From assembly GCF_000802185.1 (NCBI RefSeq), contig NZ_KN676113.1, positions 3,389,019 through 3,453,018 of the forward strand: 64,000 nt of DNA. The letters are read 5' to 3'. The notes beneath the pieces are model-generated. The model made no database searches, was not told the origin of the DNA, and saw nothing but the letters and a program-made list of their open reading frames with translations. A program made the position numbers and the translations under genes. Below are positions 8,905-18,138 of the stretch, piece by piece. Within the stretch, counting starts at the first letter, position 1. Each line of letters opens with the position of its first letter. This DNA is from Belnapia sp. F-4-1 (lineage in GTDB: Bacteria; Pseudomonadota; Alphaproteobacteria; Acetobacterales; Acetobacteraceae).

Positions 8905-10119
8905 TCAGCCCATCGCCTTCTTCAGGTTCTCGTCGAGCTTCGAGAGGAAGGCCTGGGTGCTCAGATAGGGCTGGTCCTTACCGATGAGAATGGCAAGGTC
9001 CTTGGTCATGGAGCCGCTCTCGACGGTCTGGATGCAGACCTTCTCCAGCGTCTCGGCGAAGGCCGTGACGTCCGGCGTGTTGTCGAACTTGCCGCGGTAG
9101 GCGAGTCCACGGGTCCAGGCGAAGATCGAGGCGATCGGGTTGGTGCTGGTTTCGCGGCCCTTCTGGTGCTCGCGGTAGTGGCGCGTCACCGTGCCGTGGG
9201 CGGCCTCGGACTCGACGGTGTTGCCGTCGGGCGAGAGCAGCACGGAGGTCATCAGGCCAAGCGAGCCGAAGCCCTGGGCCACGATGTCGGACTGCACGTC
9301 GCCGTCGTAGTTCTTGCAGGCCCAGATATAGCCACCTTCCCACTTGAGCGCGGAGGCGACCATGTCGTCGATCAGCCGGTCCTCGTAGGTCAGGCCGCGC
9401 TTCTCGAACTCCGCCTTGAACTCGGCGTCGTAGATGCCGCGGAAGATGTCCTTGAAGTTGCCGTCATAGGCCTTGAGGATCGTGTTCTTGTGGCTGAAGT
9501 AGACCGAATAGTTGCGCGCCAGGCCGTAGTTGAAGCTGGCGCGGGCGAAGCCCTCGATCGACTTGTTCAGGTTGTGGATCATCATGGCCACGCCGCCATT
9601 GGCCGGCATGACGAACTCGCCGATCTCCTGCGGCTGGCCGCCCTCGGGCGTGAAGGTCATCGTCACCTTGCCGGCGCCCGGCACCTTCATCTCGACCGAG
9701 CGGTAGATGTCGCCATAGGCATGGCGGCCGACAACGATCGGCTTCGACCAGTGCGGCACCAGGCGCGGCACGTTGGAGCAGATGATCGGCTCGCGGAAGA
9801 TGGTGCCGTCGAGGATGTTGCGGATGGTGCCGTTCGGCGACTTCCACATCTTCTTGAGGCCGAACTCGGCGACGCGTGCCTCGTCCGGGGTGATGGTCGC
9901 GCACTTCACGCCGACGCCGTACTGTTTGATGGCGTTGGCGGCGTCGACCGTCACCTGGTCGTCGGTCTGGTCGCGGTACTCGATGCCGAGGTCGTAGTAC
10001 TTCAGATCCACGTCCAGGTAGGGGAGGATCAGCTTCTCCTTGATGAACCCCCAGATGATGCGGGTCATCTCGTCGCCGTCGAGCTCGACGACGGGGGTCT
10101 TTACCTGGATCTTTGCCAT
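8905..10119 (-). CDS. icd: NADP-dependent isocitrate dehydrogenase
   Basis: The enzyme oxidises isocitrate to 2-oxoglutarate and CO2 in the TCA cycle, producing NADPH. The protein has 404 residues and belongs to the eukaryote-like homodimeric type, shown by the N-terminus [20 protein letters not shown], the substrate segment [19 protein letters not shown] and the metal/cofactor region around [19 protein letters not shown] and [11 protein letters not shown]. The reading frame is open a further 44 codons upstream, but that extension is arginine/proline-rich and unconserved, so the start at 10119 is used. It is a single-gene unit with its own terminator. Confidence 0.97.
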   Translation of the reverse strand: MAKIQVKTPVVELDGDEMTRIIWGFIKEKLILPYLDVDLKYYDLGIEYRDQTDDQVTVDAANAIKQYGVGVKCATITPDEARVAEFGLKKMWKSPNGTIRNILDGTIFREPIICSNVPRLVPHWSKPIVVGRHAYGDIYRSVEMKVPGAGKVTMTFTPEGGQPQEIGEFVMPANGGVAMMIHNLNKSIEGFARASFNYGLARNYSVYFSHKNTILKAYDGNFKDIFRGIYDAEFKAEFEKRGLTYEDRLIDDMVASALKWEGGYIWACKNYDGDVQSDIVAQGFGSLGLMTSVLLSPDGNTVESEAAHGTVTRHYREHQKGRETSTNPIASIFAWTRGLAYRGKFDNTPDVTAFAETLEKVCIQTVESGSMTKDLAILIGKDQPYLSTQAFLSKLDENLKKAMG

Positions 10120-10486
10120 GCCTGTCCTCGATGGTCTCCCGCATGGGGCGCCCGGGGCGCCGCGGGGGTTGGGGCGGCGGGAACATCGCACCCGGCCCGG
10201 TCGCGGGCAAGCCCATCGGAAGCCGGCGTGTTTGGTTCGAGAACGACACACTTGATGGTAGTGGCGGTTTCGTGTTTAGTCGCGCCTGACGTGTCGAAGG
10301 CCGCAGAGACGTCGCGGGGCGGTAGAATGCTCCTGCTTCTGTTGGTCCGGTGAAAACCCGGGCCCGCTTCGGCTGTTCCAAGGGCCGGCGTCCGGCCTGA
10401 TCCTCTGGCTGAGGGTACGCCGCATGCTTGATCAAAGCCAGGGCCGCAGCACAATCGCCTTCCAGCCCGGCCGGGAGGTCGCCGCC
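10120..10486. other. Intergenic region between icd and the HPt gene
   Basis: This 367-bp stretch must contain the divergent promoters of icd (minus) and of the HPt gene (plus). No convincing -35/-10 pair, operator repeat or RNA structure stood out. A short palindromic patch GTTCGAGAAC occurs near 10237, but it does not match a box known to me. Confidence 0.4.
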
Positions 10487-10795
10487 ATGCCAAACAACCA
10501 AGCCTCGCTCGCCGCCCTCTACGGCCCCGTCCTGGCCGGGCTCTGCGCCGAGGAGTTGCGGGAGCGTCATCCGCGCATCCAGGCGGCCGCGGCAGCCGGG
10601 GATTTCCGCACCCTGCTGTCCGAAGCCCATGCGCTGCGCGGCGTCGCCGCCAATTTCGGCCTTGGCGTGCTCGCCGAGGATTTGTTGACGGTGGAAATGG
10701 CCGCGCGGCAGCAAGATTTAGGCGGGCTGCATGGCGCCCTCGGCCGGTTGCCGGGCGAGGTGGCGAAGGCCCTGGCGGCCCTTGGCCAGGGTTGA
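10487..10795 (+). CDS. Histidine phosphotransfer (HPt) domain protein
   Basis: HPt proteins carry a phosphoryl group on a histidine between a hybrid kinase receiver and a final response regulator. This one is 102 residues, just one helical HPt domain, with the signature SEAHALRGVAANFG and the phospho-accepting His48. The start at 10487 is chosen because GGGAGG sits 8 bases upstream; an ATG at 10424 would add 21 residues without a ribosome binding site. Its stop codon abuts the convergent stop of the solute-binding protein gene (shared TGATCA). The nearby hybrid kinase at 11661-14255 is the obvious donor, by inference from proximity. Confidence 0.8.
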   Translation: MPNNQASLAALYGPVLAGLCAEELRERHPRIQAAAAAGDFRTLLSEAHALRGVAANFGLGVLAEDLLTVEMAARQQDLGGLHGALGRLPGEVAKALAALGQG

Positions 10796-11692
10796 TCAAT
10801 AGACTAGCGCTGCGCTCAGCCCGTGCCGCGCGCCGGCGCGGGCTAAGGTGCCGTCAACCTTGGCGATGGTGAGGAAGCCGTTCACCTCGGCCAGCCAGGG
10901 CGCATCCCCCCGCGGCACGGCATAGGCGTAGAGCGCCTCGCCGAAGCGGTCCGGCGGCTCGATCACCCGCGCCCAGTCATGCACTGATACCATGCGGCGG
11001 GTATAGGCGAAGTCGCTCATGAAGACGTCGGCGCGGCCTGCCTGGACCTCCGACTCGCGAGTGCGGGGCGGGCGGACGACGAGCAGCTCGGCCGCCTTGA
11101 GGCTGCGGCGCATCAGCGGCTCCATCAACGTGCCGGCGGCGACGGCGACCACCGTGCCGACCGCGTCGATATCCTCCCAGCGGGTGATGCGGTTGCTTTC
11201 CCGCGTCGTCACCGCATGGACGGCGCTGGTCATGTAGGGCTTGGAGAAGGCAACGCGCTGCTGCCGGGCGGCGGAAATGCCGACGCCCATCATGGCGATG
11301 TCGCAGGCGCCGGCCTCGATCTTGTCCATGAACTCGGCGAAATTCGTCTCGATGAAGCGCGGCTGGACCAGCAGGCGGTTGGCGAGCGCCCGCGCCATGT
11401 CGATGTCGAGCCCTTCCAGCTCGCTGTTGCGCGGGTTGCGGTAGCTGATGGCGAAGTAGTCGGGCCAGATGCAGATGGCGAGTTCGCCCCGGCTGCGGAT
11501 GAGGGAGAGACGGTCGGGCGCGGCCGGCGGCTCGGCCGGCCAGGCGGGAGGGGCCTGGGGGGCCGCCACGGGCGGACGGGCGGCCGGGCGGTTCGCTGCC
11601 TGGCCGAGGGCTGCATTCATCTCGATAAACCATACCAATGGTGCAATAAGGGATGCGGCAATGCACCCTTTTGCAAAATTGGACGCCTTCAT
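10796..11692 (-). CDS. Periplasmic solute-binding protein, family 3 (amino-acid type)
   Basis: The 298-residue protein has a signal peptide (lysines at 2 and 8, hydrophobic core to about residue 24, cleavage near ALGQA), a proline/alanine-rich linker (about 30-58) and a type II periplasmic-binding fold. The fold is recognised by [17 protein letters not shown], the [15 protein letters not shown] segment and [12 protein letters not shown], typical of SBP_bac_3. No ABC permease or ATPase of the amino-acid type accompanies it, so a sensing role is likely. The start at 11692 has an AAGGGAC ribosome binding site and lies 32 bases inside the divergent hybrid-kinase gene; the internal ATG at 11620 would remove the signal peptide and lacks a good site. 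Confidence 0.8.
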   Translation of the reverse strand: MKASNFAKGCIAASLIAPLVWFIEMNAALGQAANRPAARPPVAAPQAPPAWPAEPPAAPDRLSLIRSRGELAICIWPDYFAISYRNPRNSELEGLDIDMARALANRLLVQPRFIETNFAEFMDKIEAGACDIAMMGVGISAARQQRVAFSKPYMTSAVHAVTTRESNRITRWEDIDAVGTVVAVAAGTLMEPLMRRSLKAAELLVVRPPRTRESEVQAGRADVFMSDFAYTRRMVSVHDWARVIEPPDRFGEALYAYAVPRGDAPWLAEVNGFLTIAKVDGTLARAGARHGLSAALVY

Positions 11693-14255
11693 CCGCCGGT
11701 CCCTTCGTCTTGGCGCTCCCAAGCCGGCGGAGCCGCGGCCGTGGTTGCTGTTCGGTGCGGCGGTGGCCCTGGTCGCCGCCTGCCTGGTGGTGATTTACGG
11801 CATCGTCCTCCGGCGGGGCCAGCAGGATGCGTTGACCGAGGCCGAGAAGCTGACGCAGAGCGTCGCTGCCGCACTGTCCGACCAACTCACCCGCGCGACC
11901 CAGACCGTGGAGCTGATTCTCAACGACCTGGCGGAGAACCCGCGTGAGCCAGGTCCGGCGGTCTTTGCCGAGACCATGGCGAACCGGCTGCGCGACCTGG
12001 CGCAGATCCGTGCCCTGGTGGTGACCGATGCCGCCGGGCGGGTAACCCAGGCGACGGTCGATTCCCTGCGCGAATTGACGGTCGGCGAGCGCGAGTGGTT
12101 CCGCGTGCTGCGCTTCGGCGGCCAGCCGATCCGCCTCGGGGCGCCGGAGGCAGGGCGCTATCTCGGCACCGGCAGCGCGGCGCTCCTCGAGAGCCGGCTT
12201 TGGACCATCCCGCTCGCCCGGGCGCTGCGCTCGCCACGCGGGGAATTCGAAGGGGCGGCTGTCGCGCTGCTGAACCCCGACTACTTCAACGGCGTCTCGC
12301 GCCGCTATGCCGAGGCCTTCGGCGTCACCGTGCGGCTGCACTCGACCAGCGGGCAGCTCCTCACCCGCTCGGATGGCAGCACCCAGGGCGTCGGGCAGCT
12401 CCATTCCAGCGCCTGGCTGTTCCGCGACTTCCTGCCGCGGCGGGAGCTCGGCACCTTCCAGGGGCTGGACCAGGACGGCAAGCCGGTAATCGCCAGCTTC
12501 GCGGTGACGCGGCAGGGCAGCTTCGTCGTCGAGGTGGCCCGCGCCCGGTCGGACGCCTTCGCGGCGCTGCGCCAGCTCGGGCTGGTGCTCGGTGGCGGCG
12601 TGGGGGCGGCGGCGGTCGCCACGCTGGCGGCGCTCTGGATGATGGTTCGGCTGGCCGAGAAGCTGCAGCGCCAAGGCAGCCGGTTGGCGCGGAGCGAGCA
12701 GGAGGCCGTCGCCGCCAGCCGGGCGAAGGAGGACTTCCTCGCCGCCATGAGCCATGAGATCCGCACGCCGATGAACGGCGTCATCGGCATGTCCGGCCTG
12801 CTGCTGGATACGGAGCTCGACCCGGTGCAGCGGCGCTACGCGCAGACCATCGCCGGCTCGGCCGAACACCTGCTGATGGTGCTGAACGACATCCTCGACT
12901 TCTCGAAGCTCGAGGCGGGGATGATGGAGCGCGAGGAGGTGCCCTTCGCCATCGAGACAGAGCTGTCCACCATCGTCGAACTCTTCGCGCCGAAGGCTGC
13001 GGCCAATGGGGTGGAGCTGGTTTGCTCGCTCTCGCCCAGCATGCCGGCGCGGGTGGTGGGAGACCCCGGCCGGTTCCGCCAGCTGCTGTTCAACCTGGTC
13101 GGCAATGCGGTGAAATTCACCGAATCCGGCTGGATCGAGCTGGGGCTCTCGGCGGAGCGGGAGGAAGAGGGGTGGCGGCTCTCCTGCCGGGTCAGCGATA
13201 CCGGGATCGGGCTGGACCCGGAGACGATTCCGCTGCTCTTCGAGCGCTTCACCCAGGCGGATGCCTCGATCAGCCGGAAATACGGCGGGACGGGGCTGGG
13301 GCTGGCCATCTGCCGCAAGCTGGTGGAGGGGATGGGGGGCAGCATCGGCGCGGCGCAACGGCCGGGCGGGGGCAGCGTCTTCCGCTTCGACCTGCTGGTG
13401 GGCATGGCGCCGGAGCAGACGGGGGAGGCGCGGGAGTCGCGGCCGCTCGCCGGCAAGCGGGTGCTGGTAGTCGATGACCTGGCGCTCAACCGCGAAATCC
13501 TGACGCGGCAGCTGATGGTCCTCGGTGCCGAATCCGCCGCCGTGGAGACGGGGCAGGCGGCGCTGGCCGCGCTGGAGGAAGGGCGCGCCGCCGGCCGGCC
13601 CTTCGCGGCCGTGGTGGTGGATGCCGATCTGCCGGGCGAGGAGGGGCAGGAGTTGGCGCGGCGCATCCGGGCTGCGGCGGGCGAGGCGCGGCTGGCGATC
13701 ATCCTCTGCGCCAGCGCCGGCGAGGCGCTGCGCGACCCGCCGCCGCCCGGGCTGGTGGAGGCGGTGCTGCTGAAGCCGGCCCTGCCGGGGCGATTCCGCG
13801 AGGCGCTGGCGCAGGCGCTGGGCGGGGCGGAGACGGCGCGGCCAGCCCCGGTAGCGGTCCTTGCCGCGGAAGCGCTGGGGCTGAAGGCGTTGCTGGTGGA
13901 GGACAATGCCACCAACCAGCTCGTCATGCGGACCATCCTGCAGCGCGCCGGTTGCGATGTGGAGGTGGCACCGGACGGGGCCGAGGCGGTGGCGGCGGCA
14001 CGGCGCGAGCTGTTCGACGTGATCCTGATGGACCTGCAAATGCCGGTGATGGATGGGCTGGAAGCGACGCGGCAGATCCGTCGCAGCACTGGGCCGAACC
14101 GGCGGACCAAAATCATCGGGCTGACGGCGGCCGTCGGCCCGGTCTTCGAGCAGCAATGCCGGGATGCCGGGATGGACGAGTATCTCGGCAAGCCGGTGCA
14201 GCGGGCGACGCTGCTGGCCATGCTGGGGCTCATCGAGCCGGCACGGCCAGCCTGA
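11661..14255 (+). CDS. Membrane hybrid histidine kinase with periplasmic Cache-like sensor and two receivers
   Basis: The protein has 864 residues. A first membrane helix lies at about 28-50, an extracytoplasmic region of some 250 residues resembling a Cache/PDC sensor follows, and a second helix sits at about 305-327. Then come a HisKA domain ([11 protein letters not shown], His365), an ATPase domain (GTGLGLAIC), a first receiver (Asp654 in VVVDADLPG) and a second receiver (Asp791 in LMDLQMP). The first receiver deviates from consensus (alanine/aspartate after the key Asp, LKPALPG at the lysine), so the second is probably the main acceptor. The start at 11661 has AAGGGA seven bases upstream. 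HPt (10487-10795) is the likely phosphorelay partner; no response regulator with an output domain lies nearby. Confidence 0.9.
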   Translation: MHPFAKLDAFIRRSLRLGAPKPAEPRPWLLFGAAVALVAACLVVIYGIVLRRGQQDALTEAEKLTQSVAAALSDQLTRATQTVELILNDLAENPREPGPAVFAETMANRLRDLAQIRALVVTDAAGRVTQATVDSLRELTVGEREWFRVLRFGGQPIRLGAPEAGRYLGTGSAALLESRLWTIPLARALRSPRGEFEGAAVALLNPDYFNGVSRRYAEAFGVTVRLHSTSGQLLTRSDGSTQGVGQLHSSAWLFRDFLPRRELGTFQGLDQDGKPVIASFAVTRQGSFVVEVARARSDAFAALRQLGLVLGGGVGAAAVATLAALWMMVRLAEKLQRQGSRLARSEQEAVAASRAKEDFLAAMSHEIRTPMNGVIGMSGLLLDTELDPVQRRYAQTIAGSAEHLLMVLNDILDFSKLEAGMMEREEVPFAIETELSTIVELFAPKAAANGVELVCSLSPSMPARVVGDPGRFRQLLFNLVGNAVKFTESGWIELGLSAEREEEGWRLSCRVSDTGIGLDPETIPLLFERFTQADASISRKYGGTGLGLAICRKLVEGMGGSIGAAQRPGGGSVFRFDLLVGMAPEQTGEARESRPLAGKRVLVVDDLALNREILTRQLMVLGAESAAVETGQAALAALEEGRAAGRPFAAVVVDADLPGEEGQELARRIRAAAGEARLAIILCASAGEALRDPPPPGLVEAVLLKPALPGRFREALAQALGGAETARPAPVAVLAAEALGLKALLVEDNATNQLVMRTILQRAGCDVEVAPDGAEAVAAARRELFDVILMDLQMPVMDGLEATRQIRRSTGPNRRTKIIGLTAAVGPVFEQQCRDAGMDEYLGKPVQRATLLAMLGLIEPARPA

Positions 14256-14258
14256 GGG

Positions 14259-15011
14259 TCAGCCGCGGGCGATCCAGGGCATCTTGGACGCGGCGATGGT
14301 GACGAACTGGATGTTCGCATCCAGCGGCAGGTTCGCCATCATCAGGATCGTGCTGCCGACATGGGCGACGTCGAAGGTGGGCTCCACCTTCATCTCGCCA
14401 TTGGGCTGCTTCACCCCCTTCGCCATGCGGGCGGTCATCGGCGTCGCGGCATTGCCGATGTCGATCTGGCCGCTGACGATGTCGAAGGCGCGGCCGTCGA
14501 GCGCCAGCGTCTTGGTGAGGCCGGTGATGGCGTGCTTGGTCGAGGTATAGGCAACGCTTTCCGGCCGCGGCACATGCGCGCTGATGCTGCCGTTGTTGAC
14601 GATGCGGCCGCCAATCGGCTGCTGCTGCTTCATGATGCGGAAGGCGGCCTGGGCGCAGAGGAAGCTGCCCGTCAGGTTCACCTGGACGACGCGCGCCCAA
14701 TCCTCATAGGCGAGATCCTCTATCGGCCCGGCGGGCACGTTGCCGCCGGCATTGTTGAAGAGGAAGTCGAGCCGGCCCCAGTCGGACTTCAGCCGTTCAA
14801 AGAGGGCGTTGACCGATTGCGGGTCGCCGACATCCGTCGGAACGGGGATAGCGCGGGAGGCGGCGTCGCCGGCGAGGCCGACCGTCTCCTCTAGCGCGTC
14901 GCGGCGACGGCCGGCGAGCGCGACGGTCCAGCCGCCGCCAAGCAGCGCGAGCGCCGCAGCGCGGCCGACGCCGGAGCCGGCGCCGGTGACGACGGCATAT
15001 TGGGTGGTCAT
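14259..15011 (-). CDS. Short-chain dehydrogenase/reductase
   Basis: The 250-residue protein shows the classical SDR pattern: [13 protein letters not shown] for NAD(P) binding (residues 9-20), the NNAG motif at about 87-90, catalytic Ser in [10 protein letters not shown] and YTSTKHA with the catalytic Tyr and Lys. The C-terminus is unusual in its long [25 protein letters not shown] stretch, which resembles SDRs that act on sugars or sugar acids, but the substrate cannot be told. It converges with the hybrid kinase (3 bp apart) and is the last gene of a minus-strand catabolic set beginning with the dehydratase at 17268. Confidence 0.85.
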   Translation of the reverse strand: MTTQYAVVTGAGSGVGRAAALALLGGGWTVALAGRRRDALEETVGLAGDAASRAIPVPTDVGDPQSVNALFERLKSDWGRLDFLFNNAGGNVPAGPIEDLAYEDWARVVQVNLTGSFLCAQAAFRIMKQQQPIGGRIVNNGSISAHVPRPESVAYTSTKHAITGLTKTLALDGRAFDIVSGQIDIGNAATPMTARMAKGVKQPNGEMKVEPTFDVAHVGSTILMMANLPLDANIQFVTIAASKMPWIARG

Positions 15012-15038
15012 GGCTGTGTCTTTCCTAGCTATTCGGGC

Positions 15039-16082
15039 CTAGCTGTTCGGGCCGCGGCCCATGCCGATGGGCTGCCAGCGGCGAAGCTGGGTATTCTGGA
15101 GCACCGCCGGGTTGACGCAACTCATCGGCCACTTGCCCTGGAGGACGAGGGCCAACTCGCTGCCGACGCGGCGCTTGCGGGCCTCGTCGAAGCGCGCGCT
15201 GGCGCTGGCGACATGGGCCGTCAGGGTGACGTTCTCCATGCTGAGCAGCGGGTTGTTGTGCGAGGGCGGCTCCACCTCCAGCACGTCGAGGGCGGCATGG
15301 GCGATCCAGCCTTCCTGGAGCGCCTTGATCAGCGCCTCCTCCTGCACGGTCGGGCCGCGGCCGGTGTTGATGAAGATCGCCGAGGGCTTCATCAGGCGGA
15401 AATGCTGCTCCTTCAGCATGTGATGCACCTCGGGCCGCGCCGGGGCGTGCATGCTGACGAAGTCGGACTGGCTCAGGACCTCGGTGAGGGTGGCGGGCTG
15501 GACGCCGTACTCGGAGATCTGCATCTCCTCGACGAAGGGGTCGTAGGCCATCATCCTGAGGCCGAAGGGCGCGGCCCGACGGGCGACGGCACGCGCGACG
15601 CGGCCGAAGGAGATGAAGCCGAGGGTCTGGCCCATCAGGCGCGGAATTTTCAGCAGCGCCGGGCGGCCTTCCTTCCAGCGGCCGTCGCGCACCATTTTGT
15701 CCTGCTCGATCAGGCGGCGGAAGCCGGCGAGGAGCAGGGTCATCGCATGGTCGGCGACTTCCTCGATGAAGGTGTCGGGGATGTTGGTGACGGGGATGCC
15801 GCGCGCCGTCGCCGCCTTCACGTCAACGCTGTCGACACCGACGCTGCCGAGGGTGATGACCTTGCAGCTTTGCAGCGCGTCGATGATCTCCTTGGTGATG
15901 GGGATGCCCTTGGCGTAGATGGCGTCGGCATCCTTGGCCGCGGCGATGAAGCCGGCGGTGTCGGTCGGGGCTTCGACGATCTCGGCGTCGAGGCCGTCCA
16001 GGGCTTCGCTCTCCAACGCATAGCCGCCGCCGGCGACGGTGAAGCTGGCGCCGGCCGGCGTGACGATTCGGTATTTGCTCAT
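15039..16082 (-). CDS. D-2-hydroxyacid dehydrogenase family protein with altered Rossmann motif
   Basis: The 347-residue protein belongs to the PGDH/formate-dehydrogenase-like family of NAD(P)-dependent 2-hydroxyacid dehydrogenases. The catalytic triad is present: Arg242 (NTGRGPTV), Glu271 (DVLEVEPP) and His290 (LTAHVASAS), at almost the spacing of phosphoglycerate dehydrogenase. The dinucleotide motif reads LGFISFGRVARA, so two of the three glycines of GxGxxG are replaced (Ser158 and Ala163). That may change cofactor preference or affinity. It lies 13 bp downstream of the enolase-superfamily gene and 27 bp before the SDR, so the three are probably cotranscribed. The substrate is unknown. Confidence 0.85.
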   Translation of the reverse strand: MSKYRIVTPAGASFTVAGGGYALESEALDGLDAEIVEAPTDTAGFIAAAKDADAIYAKGIPITKEIIDALQSCKVITLGSVGVDSVDVKAATARGIPVTNIPDTFIEEVADHAMTLLLAGFRRLIEQDKMVRDGRWKEGRPALLKIPRLMGQTLGFISFGRVARAVARRAAPFGLRMMAYDPFVEEMQISEYGVQPATLTEVLSQSDFVSMHAPARPEVHHMLKEQHFRLMKPSAIFINTGRGPTVQEEALIKALQEGWIAHAALDVLEVEPPSHNNPLLSMENVTLTAHVASASARFDEARKRRVGSELALVLQGKWPMSCVNPAVLQNTQLRRWQPIGMGRGPNS

Positions 16083-16095
16083 AGGTTCGTCCCTC

Positions 16096-17268
16096 TTACT
16101 TCGGCGGCCGCGCGCGGATGGCGGCCTCGTTCACCTCGACTCCCCAGCCGGGGCCCGTCGGCATCACCAGCTCGCCATTCTCGATCACCGGCGGCGGCGT
16201 GAATTCGTCGCGCCAGGAGACGCTGTCGATGTCGATCTCCATGACGCGGAGATTGGGGATGCAGGCGCTGAAGGTGGCGCTGATCATGCTGCACAGGTTG
16301 CCGTAGAAGTTGTGCGGCGCGCAGTTGACCTCATAGACGTCGCACATGGCGGCGATCTTCATCGATTCCGCGATGCCGTTCCAGATGACGTCGACGATGC
16401 CGACATCCATGGCGTAATGCTCGAGGAAGGGGCGGAATTCGCGTCGGCCATGCAGCGTCTCGCAGGAAGCGATGGGGCAGGGGGCCATGCGCTTGATCGT
16501 CGCCAGGGCCGCGGCGTCGTGGCTGTCGATCTCGAGCCAGGTGAGGTCGAACTCCGCCACCGCCTCCGCGACGCGCTGGAAGCCTTCGGTGCGGAAGTGG
16601 AAATTGGTGTCGAGATGGATGCCCATCTCCGGGCCCACGGCATCGCGGATGATGCGCAGGTGGTGCTTGAGCTGGGCCAGCGTCCGGTTGTCCCAGTTCA
16701 GCTCGGGCCAGCCGCCATGGCGGCCGAAGCCGGGGGAGTACTGGTAGAGCAGCCCATCGGGCCCAGGGATCAGGATGTTGGTCTTGAGGCCGCGGAAGCC
16801 CATTGCCTTCACCTCGGCGGCGTGGCGGGCGACCTCGTCGTAATCGGCGAGCGGGGGGACGCCCATATGCTTCGCGTTGCGCACGCGGTAACTGCCGAAA
16901 TGCGACCAGTAGACGGGGATGCGCTCGCGGATCGGCCCGCCGAGGAGGGCGGCGACGGAAATCCCCCGCGCGCGGGCGGCGATGTCGAGCAACGCGTTCT
17001 CGATCGCGGCAATGGCCTGCTGGTTCAGCCCACCGCGCGACTGGCGGGTCATGACGTGCAGCCAGGCCGTCACCTCCTCCCAGCGGCACGGATCACGGCC
17101 GATGATGAGGGGTGAGAGGCCCTCGATCACGGCGGAGAGGCCGGTGCTGCCGAAGCTCTCATTGTATTCGGACCAGCCGGTGAGGCCGTCATCCGTCGTG
17201 ACCTTGAGGAAGGAGAACAGGCGCCATCCGGCATCCGCGCGCAGCGTCTCGACCCGGGCGATCTTCAT
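16096..17268 (-). CDS. Mandelate racemase/muconate lactonising enzyme family (enolase superfamily) protein
   Basis: Members abstract a proton alpha to a carboxylate and many are acid-sugar dehydratases. The 390-residue protein has the three metal ligands in order, Asp220 (HLDTNFHF), Glu246 (WLEIDSHD) and Glu270 (SCETLHGR), a lysine at 162 on the second strand (LKTN) and His319 in CAPHNFYGN, the pattern of the mandelate racemase and sugar-acid dehydratase subgroup. Start 17268 (MKIARVETL) has GGAGGA upstream; a longer start adds 20 unconserved residues. As neighbour of a hydroxyacid dehydrogenase, SDRs and a sugar-type ABC importer, it probably dehydrates an imported acid sugar. Confidence 0.88.
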   Translation of the reverse strand: MKIARVETLRADAGWRLFSFLKVTTDDGLTGWSEYNESFGSTGLSAVIEGLSPLIIGRDPCRWEEVTAWLHVMTRQSRGGLNQQAIAAIENALLDIAARARGISVAALLGGPIRERIPVYWSHFGSYRVRNAKHMGVPPLADYDEVARHAAEVKAMGFRGLKTNILIPGPDGLLYQYSPGFGRHGGWPELNWDNRTLAQLKHHLRIIRDAVGPEMGIHLDTNFHFRTEGFQRVAEAVAEFDLTWLEIDSHDAAALATIKRMAPCPIASCETLHGRREFRPFLEHYAMDVGIVDVIWNGIAESMKIAAMCDVYEVNCAPHNFYGNLCSMISATFSACIPNLRVMEIDIDSVSWRDEFTPPPVIENGELVMPTGPGWGVEVNEAAIRARPPK

Positions 17269-17372
17269 CGCGTCCTCCGTTTCCTTATCCCTCCGGCCAA
17301 GCGAAGCATGGCGGCGGCGGCTCCACAAGACGCCGGGGCGGGGTTAGCCTGCCTTCATCAAGGGAGGATGCG

Positions 17373-18134
17373 ATGGGCAAGCTGGATGGGAAGATCGCCT
17401 GGGTGACCGGCGCGGGCAGCGGCATCGGCGAGGCGGTGGCGGAACGCTTTGCCGCGGAGGGTGCCGTGACGGTCATCACCGGGCGCCGGGCGGAGAAGCT
17501 GGAGGCGGTGGCCGGGCGCATCCGCGAGGCGGGTGGCACGGCGCATGTACGGCCGGCCGACCTGATGAAGCCGGCGGAGGTGCAGCGGGTCGCCGATGGG
17601 ATCGGGCAGGAATTCGGTCGGCTCGACCTGCTGGTCAGCAATGCCGGGCTCAATGTGGTGGAGCGGAGTTGGGCGAAGCTGACGCCGGAAGGGATCGACG
17701 AGCTGATCCAGGGCAACCTTTCCTCCGCCTTCTACGTGGCACGGGCGGTGCTGCCGATCATGCGGGCGCAGGGCGGCGGGGTGATGATTCATACCGCCTC
17801 CATGGCCGGGCGGCATGTCGGGGTGATGAGCGGCGGCGGCTACTCGGCGGCGAAGCATGGTGTCGTCGCCATGAGCCACAGCCTCAACATGGAGGAATGC
17901 GTCAACGGCATCCGCTCCACCGCCTTCTGCCCGGGCGAGGTGAACACCGAGATCCTGAAGAAGCGGCCAAACCCGCTGAGCCAGGAGGAGCTGAACCAGA
18001 TGCTGCAGCCCGCCGATTGCGCCGAGCTGCTGCTCTATGTGGCGACGCTGCCGCCGCATGTGACGATGAACGAGGTCTGGCTCACCCCGACCCATAACCG
18101 CGGCTATGTCGCGGCGCTGGGTCGGAAGCTGTGA
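17373..18134 (+). CDS. Short-chain dehydrogenase/reductase
   Basis: This 253-residue SDR has TGAGSGIGEAVA for cofactor binding (about residues 12-23), SNAG in place of the usual NNAG, a serine in HTASMAGRHVG and catalytic YSAAKHG. A GGGAGGATGCG ribosome binding region precedes the ATG at 17373. It is divergent from the enolase-superfamily gene (104 bp between starts), so they may share a regulatory region, and its stop lies 4 bp from the convergent permease gene. By context it takes part in the same sugar-acid catabolism; substrate not identifiable. Confidence 0.85.
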   Translation: MGKLDGKIAWVTGAGSGIGEAVAERFAAEGAVTVITGRRAEKLEAVAGRIREAGGTAHVRPADLMKPAEVQRVADGIGQEFGRLDLLVSNAGLNVVERSWAKLTPEGIDELIQGNLSSAFYVARAVLPIMRAQGGGVMIHTASMAGRHVGVMSGGGYSAAKHGVVAMSHSLNMEECVNGIRSTAFCPGEVNTEILKKRPNPLSQEELNQMLQPADCAELLLYVATLPPHVTMNEVWLTPTHNRGYVAALGRKL

Positions 18135-18138
18135 GCGC

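Noticed and set aside
10977-14156. Minus-strand open frame of 1,059 codons opposite the hybrid kinase
   Set aside because: Rich in Arg, Pro, His and Gln with no family motif; it is the antisense shadow of a high-GC gene with clear kinase and receiver motifs.
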